6,036 nt of DNA from M55B120 sp964426155. GTDB taxonomy: Bacteria > Actinomycetota > Humimicrobiia > Humimicrobiales > Humimicrobiaceae. The stretch lies in NCBI GenBank assembly GCA_964426155.1, contig CAYROY010000058.1, positions 1-6,036 on the forward strand, written 5' to 3'. Both the position numbers and the translations under genes were made by a program. This document shows positions 1-6,036 of this stretch, one piece after another. The notes beneath the pieces were generated by a model. That model was not told where the DNA came from and searched no databases. It was given only the letters and a program-made list of their open reading frames with translations. The stretch's first letter is position 1. Every line of letters begins with the position of its first letter.

Positions 1-365
1 TCATCAATTTTCCCACAGGCAATATAATCAAGAAAAAATAGGGGTTTTGCACCGCAGCAGATAAGGTCATTTATATTCATTGCAACCAGGTCCTGGCCAA
101 CGCCGCTGTAATCACCTATCTGCCTGGCCAGTATAAGCTTTGTTCCTACACCGTCCGTAGTAGATGCAAGTACCGGGTCTTTATACCCTGATATTTCCGG
201 TCTGAAGAGCCCGCTGAAAGATGATAGGTCACTTAATACGGCACCGCTATGAGTTGAGCTAATAATACTTTTCAGTCCGGATAGCAGACTGTTTGCTTTA
301 TTTATATCTACTCCGGAATCTCTGTAGGTATACGGTCCCTGAATTTGTTTATCTGACTCAGGCAT
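1..365 (-). CDS. purM: PurM, phosphoribosylformylglycinamidine cyclo-ligase (AIR synthetase), N-terminal 121 residues, cut by the window edge
   Basis: The cytosolic enzyme uses ATP to close FGAM into aminoimidazole ribonucleotide (AIR), step 5 of purine synthesis. The visible part begins MPESDKQIQG and reads through the family landmarks in order: YRDSGVDI (residues 14-21), the glycine-rich STTDGVGTK (68-76), and GQDLVAMNINDLICCGA followed by PLFFLDYIACGK (90-119). These belong to the N-terminal half of the AIRS fold, which forms the dimer core and part of the ATP site. The family is usually about 340-350 residues, so roughly two thirds lies beyond position 1. The ATG at 365-363 overlaps the last 8 bases of purF in another frame (ATGCCTGA), which suggests translational coupling. 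A purine-rich AGGGAGG (381-387) lies 15 nt upstream, farther than is usual. No in-frame ATG, GTG or TTG lies between that site and the ATG. PurL, encoded two genes upstream, makes its substrate. Confidence 0.96.
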   Translation of the reverse strand, partial: MPESDKQIQGPYTYRDSGVDINKANSLLSGLKSIISSTHSGAVLSDLSSFSGLFRPEISGYKDPVLASTTDGVGTKLILARQIGDYSGVGQDLVAMNINDLICCGAKPLFFLDYIACGKID

Positions 366-1821
366 TTGAAGATATTTTTGCCTCCCTGTCAAGTGAATCC
401 TTGCCACATTCAATATTTTTCGGAATCTGTACAGGATAATCGCCATTGAAGCACGCAAAACAGAATTTATCCTTTGATTCACCTATTGCTTTTACCAGAC
501 CTTCTATACTCAAATATTTAAGGCTGTCAACATTAAGAAATTTCCTTATATCCTCTACTGTCTTATGATTTGCAATAAATTCTTTTTTTGTTGCCATATC
601 TATACCATAATAGCACGGATATAAAAGAGGCGGGGAAGATATCCTCATATGCACTTCTTTTGCTCCAGCATTATAGAGCATCCTTATTATCTTTTTGGAA
701 GTATTACCCCTCACTATCGAGTCATCGACCACTATAACTCTTTTACCTTTTATTATATCTTTAAGAGGATTTAGCTTAAGCTTAACACCGATTTCCCTGA
801 TTTCCTGCACCGGTTGTATAAAAGTTCTTCCAATATATCTATTTTTGATAAATCCCTCTGCATAGGGTATCTTTGAAGCAGCAGAATATCCAATGGCTGC
901 AGGAGTTCCTGAATCAGGAACTCCTATCACAATATCTGCATCTACAGGAGACTCTTTTGCCAGTTCCTGACCCATCCTGTGCCTTACCTCAAACATATTT
1001 TTTCCATGTATATAACTGTCGGGCCGGGCAAAATATATAAGTTCGAAAACGCACATGGATGTCCTCTCTACCGGAAGAAGCATCTGTGACCGCAGTCCTG
1101 ATTCATTTATTACTACTATTTCTCCCGGATCTATTTCCCTGACAAACCCCGCATCAACAATGTCCAGCGCACATGTCTCGGAGGCGATTATATAGTTCCC
1201 ATCAAGGATCCCGAGGACCATCGGCCTGAAACCATGAGGGTCTCTAATGCCAAAAATGCTATTTTTTGTAAGTATTAGAAGCGAATAAGATCCCTTGATC
1301 TTTGTGGTCATTTCTTTTATTGCCTCCTCTATATTATCACATTCTGAATTCTCTATAAGAGAGGCAATTAATTCTGTATCAGTAGTAGTCTCAAACTTTA
1401 TTCCCCTGGCTTCCTGCTCCATTTTAAGCTGCTTTACGTTTATAAGATTTCCATTATGTGCTATGGCAAAGCTTTCATTTTTAAACATCCCGTATATTGG
1501 CTGAGAATTTTTCCATATATTTTGCCCTTTTGTAGAATACCTGGTATGCCCTATACCAATGTGACCCACCAGAGGTACTATATTCTTTTCATTGAAAACC
1601 TGTGCTACTAGCCCCAGATCCTTGAATATTAGAATATCCTCCCCGTCAGAAACTGCGATACCTGCACTCTCCTGTCCCCTGTGCTGAAGAGCCTGAAGGC
1701 CGTAGAAAATGATTTCAGATACTCTTCTACCAGGCGCATAGATCCCGAACACCCCGCATTCTTCCGCAAGGCTTTCCGGTATAAATATACTGCTATTTAT
1801 TTTTCCATATTCTCTATTCAT
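358..1821 (-). CDS. purF: PurF, amidophosphoribosyltransferase (glutamine PRPP amidotransferase), Fe-S type
   Basis: Cytosolic enzyme of the first committed step: glutamine + PRPP to 5-phosphoribosylamine. At 487 residues it is near the B. subtilis length (476). The N-terminal Ntn glutaminase domain (about 22-260) has the nucleophile C22 in EECGVFGIY, R94 in GHTRYST, N123-G124 in AHNGN and D148 in TDTE. C22 implies removal of a 21-residue propeptide. The phosphoribosyltransferase domain (about 275-450) has the flexible loop KNRYIGRTFIQP (326-337) and the PRPP loop VIVVDDSIVRGNT (362-374). C257, C403, C454 and C457 match the four [4Fe-4S] ligands of the B. subtilis enzyme, so an oxygen-sensitive cluster is inferred. 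The ATG at 1821 is the only normal start before C22, because an in-frame TAA lies just upstream. No Shine-Dalgarno precedes it. The gene follows purL by 76 bp and overlaps purM by 8 bp. Members of this family are inhibited by purine nucleotides. A 25-bp palindrome covers codons 300-307. Confidence 0.98.
   Translation of the reverse strand: MNREYGKINSSIFIPESLAEECGVFGIYAPGRRVSEIIFYGLQALQHRGQESAGIAVSDGEDILIFKDLGLVAQVFNEKNIVPLVGHIGIGHTRYSTKGQNIWKNSQPIYGMFKNESFAIAHNGNLINVKQLKMEQEARGIKFETTTDTELIASLIENSECDNIEEAIKEMTTKIKGSYSLLILTKNSIFGIRDPHGFRPMVLGILDGNYIIASETCALDIVDAGFVREIDPGEIVVINESGLRSQMLLPVERTSMCVFELIYFARPDSYIHGKNMFEVRHRMGQELAKESPVDADIVIGVPDSGTPAAIGYSAASKIPYAEGFIKNRYIGRTFIQPVQEIREIGVKLKLNPLKDIIKGKRVIVVDDSIVRGNTSKKIIRMLYNAGAKEVHMRISSPPLLYPCYYGIDMATKKEFIANHKTVEDIRKFLNVDSLKYLSIEGLVKAIGESKDKFCFACFNGDYPVQIPKNIECGKDSLDREAKISSNA
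381..387 (-). promoter_or_regulatory. Distant Shine-Dalgarno-like sequence for purM, inside purF
   Basis: AGGGAGG on the minus strand is a strong match to the ribosome-binding consensus, but it ends 15 nt before the purM ATG at 365, against a usual 5-9. It overlaps the end of purF (codons for D-R-E-A), so it may be coincidental coding sequence. With the 8-bp stop/start overlap, purM may depend mainly on ribosomes finishing purF. Confidence 0.4.
901..925. repeat. 25-bp near-perfect palindrome inside purF
   Basis: The arm AGGAGTTCCTGA (901-912) is repeated as its exact reverse complement TCAGGAACTCCT (914-925) around a single central base at 913. In the purF mRNA it could fold as an 11-bp stem closed by a 3-nt AUU loop. 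It lies in frame over codons 300-307 (GVPDSGTP), a conserved phosphoribosyltransferase segment, so the protein sequence partly imposes it. The codon choices complete the symmetry. No T-rich run follows on the minus strand, so it does not look like an intrinsic terminator, and it does not match PurR boxes known to me. Confidence 0.85.
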
Positions 1822-1854
1822 AATTAATGTTTAAATTTCGCTGATTAAAATTTT

Positions 1855-1883
1855 ATTCTAATTAATAATTGTAATTATATCAA
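1855..1883 (-). promoter_or_regulatory. Possible sigma-70-type promoter in the purL-purF gap
   Basis: On the minus strand the gap holds TTGATA (1883-1878), a 17-bp spacer, then TAGAAT (1860-1855). Each hexamer matches the consensus at 5 of 6 bases with ideal spacing. A transcript would start near 1848 and leave a leader of about 27 nt before the purF ATG. The gap (1822-1897) is extremely AT-rich, so chance matches are likely. An overlapping TATAAT (1879-1874) has no good partner hexamer. I see no G+C-rich stem followed by a T run that would act as a terminator for purL. No Shine-Dalgarno-like sequence precedes the purF ATG: the bases just upstream are only A and T with a single C. This is inference from motif matching alone. 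Confidence 0.35.
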
Positions 1884-1897
1884 AAAAGAAAAATATT

Positions 1898-4800
1898 TTA
1901 TCCAACTTCCTCACACCATATCCTTGCATTTTGGAACAATCTTATCCAGGGTGAATACTTAAGCTTTTTTCCCCAATCACGGGGCATCCATGGCCACTGC
2001 CATGTCAGGAAAGCCCTTTCAGGATGCGGCATCATTGCAAGATGCCTGCCGTCCCGGGAACAAAGTGCGGTAATACCTCCAGGCGAACTATTCGGATTAT
2101 ACGGATACCTTTCGGTTGGCTTATCGTCATCATCTATAAAGACAATAGGAGCAAGTTTTTCCTTTTTTATACGTTCGAGTATGCTACTGTCCGGACAGTT
2201 AAAATACCCCTCTCCATGATCCACCCAGATACCCAGTTGCGAGCCTTCCATGCCTTTAAGCATTATTGAAGGGCTCCTATTAATTTTTACATTTGTCCAC
2301 CTGGACTCAAACCTTCCTGAAGGATTGGCTATAAATCTTGGCTGTACCGTTTCTTCAATACCCTTCCAGGGAATCCATCCCAGAAGCGCCATCAGTTGGC
2401 AGCCGTTGCATACTCCCAGTGAAAATGTATCTTCCCTGCAATAGAAATCTTCAAACATCTTTTGGAGACCGCTATTGAACTTTATTGTCCCTGCCCAACC
2501 CTTTGCACTGTCCATGACATCTGCGTAGGAAAAGCCGCCTACGAATGCAGCTCCTCTGAAATTTTTAAGATCTGCTTCCCCGGAAAGAAGATCGATCATT
2601 GTCACATCCCATGCTTCAAATCCGGCCATATGGAAGGCTGATGCCATCTCCCTGTCTCCGTTGCTTCCTTCTTCCCGGATTATTGCAACTGCAGGCCTTG
2701 GTGTATTATTGATTATTTTTTTGGGCAGTTCCATCGGTTTAAATGTCAGCCTGTAATTGGGACCTTTCCTTTCATGAGAACCAGCTTGCTCTAATGCAAG
2801 GGAGGGGTTCATCTGTTTAGTTTCCAGCATGTCTGCTGTCTCTTCCCACCAGCGCAGCAGCCTACCCGTTTTTATATCAAGGCATTTACTGCCGCCAATT
2901 TCAATTTTTATTTGCTTTCTCTTTGATGTCTTTCCTGCAGGAACAGGAATAATATTGTATATGGAAAATTCATCAATTATCCTTTGTTCATCACGGGGCA
3001 GATATTCTATTACAAGACCGGCTTCCTCCGAAAAGAGATGATCTATGGCTCCGTATTTAAGAGAAGGCAGGTTTATATCCATACCGCAATTCCCCGCCAT
3101 TGCCATCTCGCATATTGTCGTTATTAGTCCTCCGTCACTTATATCGTGGCCCGAAAGTATGACACCTTCTGAAATAAGCTCCTGTGTAGCTCTAAAAGCT
3201 GAAGCCAGTTTCCGTGCATCCTCTATATCCGGACAGGTATCGCCGACCTGGGAAAGTGCCTGTGCCAGGGCGGATCCTCCTAATCTTGCCCTTCCTCCTG
3301 ATAGATCTATGACAGCCAGCCTGCTTTCTCCAGGTCTTTTTATATCCGGTGTGATAACTTTCCTGACATCAGGCACTGGAGCATAGGCAGAGATTACTAC
3401 TTCATTAGGAGCCTTCACTGTTTCCCCTTTTACCCTTGCAGCCATCGATATACTATCTTTACCCCCATCTACGGCAATACCCAGCTCCTTCATAATATTG
3501 CTAATAGCCAGAGCGGCTTTATATAATTCAGCACCTTCGCCGGGAAGTTTAGCGGGCCACATCCAGTTAACAGAGCATTTTATATCTTCAAGCCTGCTTA
3601 TAACAACCCAGACCATATTGGTAAGTGCCTCCGCTACTGACATTCTCGCTCCAGCAGCTGCATCAATCATTATTTTGAGAGGCTGCTCCCCAATGGATAC
3701 AGCAGCTCCAGTATATCCAAAGTGACTCTGTGCTATAACAGAAACATCGGATACAGGCAGCTGCAGCGGGCCGCAGCATTGCTGCCTGGCTACAAGCCCG
3801 GTAACACTCCTGTCAACCTTTCTTACCAGAAAGCCTTTTGAGCCTACTGATGGGAGCCTGAAAACAAGCTTTAATGCTTCTTCTACCGATAATCCTTCAG
3901 GGATTGCCAATTTCTTTAAATCCTTCTTCCTGCTTTCAAGGGTGAATGTCTTCTGCGGTATATTGGAAAGTATATCACCCAGATCCAGATCTACCGGAGT
4001 AGAGCCGTCACTATCATCATGTACTTTTATTCTTCCATCCCCCGTTATCTCACCGAGATTTTCAAGGTTTACCTTTTCCCTCCGGCATATATATTCCATA
4101 ATATCAAGGCTGTCTTTTCTTATAAGCAATGCATTCCTCTCCTGATATTCGGCACCCCATATTTCAAGTACAGACATAGTCTTATCCCCTGTCTGAATGT
4201 TTCTTATCTGTATTCTGCCTCCAGCAGGTTCGACTATTTCGGTAAGTACATTACAGGGACCGCCAGCACCCTGGTCATGTATACTCAGTATCGGGTTCTG
4301 GTCTCCCATCTCAATGCAGGCCCTTATCACCCTGTTTAATTTCTGCTCCATCTGGGCATTGCCCCTCTGAACAGCGTTAAAATCAAGTTCTTCCCTCTCT
4401 TCATCCTGTATTAGGCTTGAAGCAGAACCACCTCCTATTCCAATCCTGTATGCAGGGCCCCCTATCTGTATAATAAGCATTCCTTTCTCAGGTTTATATT
4501 TTTTGGTATGCCTGTTATCCATCTGACCCAGACCACCACTGAACATTATTGGTTTTATCCATTCCCGTCTTTCCATACCTGCTGTATTCTGCCCGAAAGT
4601 CCGGGTGAAACCACCAATAACAGGCTCCCCGAATTTATTACCGTAATCAGAAGCACCGTTACTTTCTTCTATCATAATATCCAGGGGGGCCGCCATATTT
4701 GTTGGGTAAATAAAACTATCATCTTCGCCAGGAATCTTATAACCATCAATATTTAGATTTCCGGTGCAGTATCCTGCTGTACCTGCAATCACAAGACCCC

Positions 4801-5710
4801 CTCTCCCGGTTGCTTCTACATCTCTTATCCTGCCCCCTGTTCCAGTCTCTGCTCCAGGAAACGGCGCTATCCCGCTTGGAAAATTATGGGTCTCAGCAGT
4901 AAAAATTATATGATATGTTGCTTTCTCTTCATTAAATAATGAGCAAAACCCGGGTTTTGAAGGAATAATTGTATACACACCGTATCCCAGGATTGAACTT
5001 GAATTATCCTTGAATGCTATAATACTGTTTGATGGGTTTAAATCAAGAGGTCTTTTAATGATCTGTATAAGTGTATCCGGGATCTCATTTCCGTCTAGTA
5101 TTAAACGGCCTTTAAAAAACCAGTGCCTGGAGTGCTCGCTGTTTGCCTGGCTAAGCTGGAAGCATTCTACATTGGTCGGGTTCCTGCCAACTTTATTAAT
5201 AAAAAGGTCATAGTAAAAACTAATATCCCATTGGTCCAACCCAAGACCCATCTTTTCATTTATTTCCCTGAGGGCACTTATTCCATTTTCAATAAGTGGG
5301 ATTTCATATACTTTTTCCGGGATTATGCCAGTTTCAAATGATTCAAGAGGTTTACTGTAAAGACATTCTGTCATTCTATCATGTCTTGTCTTTATAAAAT
5401 CTGCAATATCCGTGTTATCCGCAACATTATATCTTCTTGACCTTTCCAGTCTTAATATTTTTTTTATACCGCAGGAATTGCAGATTGCCACAGCGTTTGT
5501 GGAATATGAAGTTTCAAAATTCAGACGGGGTCCCAGCTCAATGACATTCTTGCCACCAAGCATTGACTTATTTGAAAATTTTTCAGGTTCAAAAGTCTCA
5601 GCAAGGAGCCACTTTAAAATGTATCTCTCGCTTTCAGTTATATTACCTGAAACATTGATATAGTAACAGTATTCAAAACTATCATTTACAGAACGGTAGT
5701 AATGTAACAC
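1898..5710 (-). CDS. purL: PurL, phosphoribosylformylglycinamidine (FGAM) synthase, large single-chain form with fused glutaminase
   Basis: Cytosolic ATP- and glutamine-dependent enzyme converting FGAR to FGAM, step 4 of purine synthesis. Its 1270 residues match the single-chain family (E. coli about 1295), which combines the PurS, small PurL and PurQ functions found as separate proteins in Bacillus. Domains in order (boundaries approximate) are: PurS-like (1-150); linker with QANSEHSRHWFFKG (188-201); first AIRS-like half with TAETHNFPSG (271-280), GTGGRIRD (290-297) and IHDQGAGG (477-484); second half with AVDGGKDSISM (746-756) and SGHDISDGGL (853-862); class I glutaminase (about 1005-1270). 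The glutaminase has the nucleophile C1101 in GVCNGCQ and H1229 and E1231 in MPHPERA, so the triad is complete. Long stretches such as REEGSNGDREMASAFH and FVGGFSYADV resemble animal PFAS closely. The start is GTG at 5710, backed by AGGAG 9 nt upstream and an in-frame TAG just before it. Confidence 0.98.
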   Translation of the reverse strand: MLHYYRSVNDSFEYCYYINVSGNITESERYILKWLLAETFEPEKFSNKSMLGGKNVIELGPRLNFETSYSTNAVAICNSCGIKKILRLERSRRYNVADNTDIADFIKTRHDRMTECLYSKPLESFETGIIPEKVYEIPLIENGISALREINEKMGLGLDQWDISFYYDLFINKVGRNPTNVECFQLSQANSEHSRHWFFKGRLILDGNEIPDTLIQIIKRPLDLNPSNSIIAFKDNSSSILGYGVYTIIPSKPGFCSLFNEEKATYHIIFTAETHNFPSGIAPFPGAETGTGGRIRDVEATGRGGLVIAGTAGYCTGNLNIDGYKIPGEDDSFIYPTNMAAPLDIMIEESNGASDYGNKFGEPVIGGFTRTFGQNTAGMERREWIKPIMFSGGLGQMDNRHTKKYKPEKGMLIIQIGGPAYRIGIGGGSASSLIQDEEREELDFNAVQRGNAQMEQKLNRVIRACIEMGDQNPILSIHDQGAGGPCNVLTEIVEPAGGRIQIRNIQTGDKTMSVLEIWGAEYQERNALLIRKDSLDIMEYICRREKVNLENLGEITGDGRIKVHDDSDGSTPVDLDLGDILSNIPQKTFTLESRKKDLKKLAIPEGLSVEEALKLVFRLPSVGSKGFLVRKVDRSVTGLVARQQCCGPLQLPVSDVSVIAQSHFGYTGAAVSIGEQPLKIMIDAAAGARMSVAEALTNMVWVVISRLEDIKCSVNWMWPAKLPGEGAELYKAALAISNIMKELGIAVDGGKDSISMAARVKGETVKAPNEVVISAYAPVPDVRKVITPDIKRPGESRLAVIDLSGGRARLGGSALAQALSQVGDTCPDIEDARKLASAFRATQELISEGVILSGHDISDGGLITTICEMAMAGNCGMDINLPSLKYGAIDHLFSEEAGLVIEYLPRDEQRIIDEFSIYNIIPVPAGKTSKRKQIKIEIGGSKCLDIKTGRLLRWWEETADMLETKQMNPSLALEQAGSHERKGPNYRLTFKPMELPKKIINNTPRPAVAIIREEGSNGDREMASAFHMAGFEAWDVTMIDLLSGEADLKNFRGAAFVGGFSYADVMDSAKGWAGTIKFNSGLQKMFEDFYCREDTFSLGVCNGCQLMALLGWIPWKGIEETVQPRFIANPSGRFESRWTNVKINRSPSIMLKGMEGSQLGIWVDHGEGYFNCPDSSILERIKKEKLAPIVFIDDDDKPTERYPYNPNSSPGGITALCSRDGRHLAMMPHPERAFLTWQWPWMPRDWGKKLKYSPWIRLFQNARIWCEEVG

Positions 5711-5718
5711 TACTTTAT

Positions 5719-5724
5719 TCTCCT
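5719..5724 (-). promoter_or_regulatory. Shine-Dalgarno site of purL, deciding the GTG start
   Basis: AGGAGA on the minus strand lies in the 29-bp purB-purL gap. Nine bases separate AGGAG from the GTG at 5710-5708. It supports this start over any downstream codon, and the in-frame TAG upstream rules out an extension. It is the only well-placed strong ribosome-binding site in the window; purF lacks one and the purM candidate is distant. Confidence 0.85.
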
Positions 5725-5739
5725 AACAATACCTTCCCC

Positions 5740-6036
5740 TTAAATAGAGTCAAGCCTTCTTATTATTTCATCTACGTACCTCAGGTGATAGTTATAATCA
5801 AAAAGGGTTCCGATCTCCTCTTCTGTAATAAGATCCCTTACACTTCTGTCTGAGGAAATATTTTCTCTGAAACTTCCTTCTTCATCCCATGCCTTATGGG
5901 CATTGGACTGTACAGTAATATAAGCCTGGTGTCTGTCCATTCCCTTATCTATAAGAGTCAGAAGCACTCGCTGGGAAAAAATTATACCACCGTATTTATT
6001 AAGGTTCAGCTTCATTTTATTTTCATTTACAACAAG
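5740..6036 (-). CDS. purB: PurB, adenylosuccinate lyase, C-terminal 98 residues, cut by the window edge
   Basis: The cytosolic homotetrameric lyase of the fumarase/aspartase superfamily releases fumarate from SAICAR to give AICAR, and from adenylosuccinate to give AMP. The reading frame is open to the window edge (beginning LVVNENKMKLNLNKYGG), so the ATG at 6015 is internal and not a start. Family landmarks are the KMKLNLNKYGGIIFSQRVLL segment with its Ser-Gln pair, the helix HQAYITVQSNAHKAW, and the closing acidic stretch LITEEEIGTLFDYNYHLRYVDEIIRRL typical of PurB C-termini. The signature loop and catalytic residues lie upstream, outside the window, so activity cannot be judged. The gene ends at a TAA (5742-5740), 29 bp before purL, with no terminator between them, so the two are probably co-transcribed. 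Confidence 0.93.
   Translation of the reverse strand, partial: LVVNENKMKLNLNKYGGIIFSQRVLLTLIDKGMDRHQAYITVQSNAHKAWDEEGSFRENISSDRSVRDLITEEEIGTLFDYNYHLRYVDEIIRRLDSI

Noticed and set aside
2038..2061. Small palindromes such as TCCCGGGA (about 2053) and CTGTACAG (about 447)
   Set aside because: Eight-base palindromes are expected by chance in 6 kb and both lie in conserved coding sequence.
3045..3386. Open frame of 113 codons on the plus strand
   Set aside because: It lies wholly antisense to the well-conserved second half of purL, its translation has no recognisable domain, and it is a shadow of the real gene. The same holds for the other plus-strand frames in 1295-1504 and 2024-5663.
3754..3788. 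8-bp inverted repeat CAGGCAGC / GCTGCCTG with a 19-nt loop
   Set aside because: It lies in purL over the conserved ARQQCCGPLQLP segment, is short with a large loop, and has no T run, so it is better explained by coding sequence.
4019..4339. Open frame of 106 codons on the plus strand
   Set aside because: Antisense to purL across the conserved IHDQGAGG region, with no family resemblance.
5711..5739. Terminator, riboswitch or promoter between purB and purL
   Set aside because: The gap is only 29 bp and holds just the purL ribosome-binding site. A purine riboswitch would be expected ahead of the first gene, outside the window.
5740..6015. A separate small 91-residue gene starting at the ATG at 6015
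   Set aside because: The frame stays open to the window edge and the residues before this Met continue the PurB family pattern, so the ATG is internal to purB.

Overview
The window is a stretch of a bacterial de novo purine (IMP/AMP) biosynthesis operon. All genes lie on the minus strand, so transcription runs from the right end to the left end. In transcription order they are the 3' end of purB (5740-6036, start outside the window), a complete large single-chain purL (1898-5710), a complete purF (358-1821) and the 5' end of purM (1-365, end outside the window). About 98% of the bases are coding. The only non-coding stretches are a 29-bp gap between purB and purL and a 76-bp, very AT-rich gap between purL and purF. 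I see no mobile element, RNA gene or CRISPR array.

The genes cover pathway steps 1 (PurF, PRPP to phosphoribosylamine), 4 (PurL, FGAR to FGAM), 5 (PurM, FGAM to AIR) and 8 plus the AMP branch (PurB, SAICAR to AICAR and adenylosuccinate to AMP). purD, purN/T, purE/K, purC and purH are not in the window and may lie beyond its ends. Because PurL carries its own PurS-like and glutaminase domains, separate purS and purQ genes are not expected.

The organism is a bacterium of low to moderate G+C. The evidence is the Shine-Dalgarno site before purL, tight operon spacing, frequent ATA, AGA and AGG codons, and an AT-rich spacer. PurF is the Bacillus/Clostridium/plant type: a cleaved propeptide and all four cysteines for a [4Fe-4S] cluster. 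PurL resembles the animal-type single-chain enzyme (PFAS) more than the enterobacterial one, as far as I recall those sequences. A Clostridia-like or little-studied anaerobic lineage is possible, but I cannot place it from this window.

I found no undescribed system here. The points worth a second look are modest: a 25-bp near-perfect palindrome inside purF, a promoter-like sequence plus missing Shine-Dalgarno before purF, the PFAS-like PurL in a bacterial operon, a 16-bp palindrome in a variable part of purL, and the overlapping purF/purM junction.
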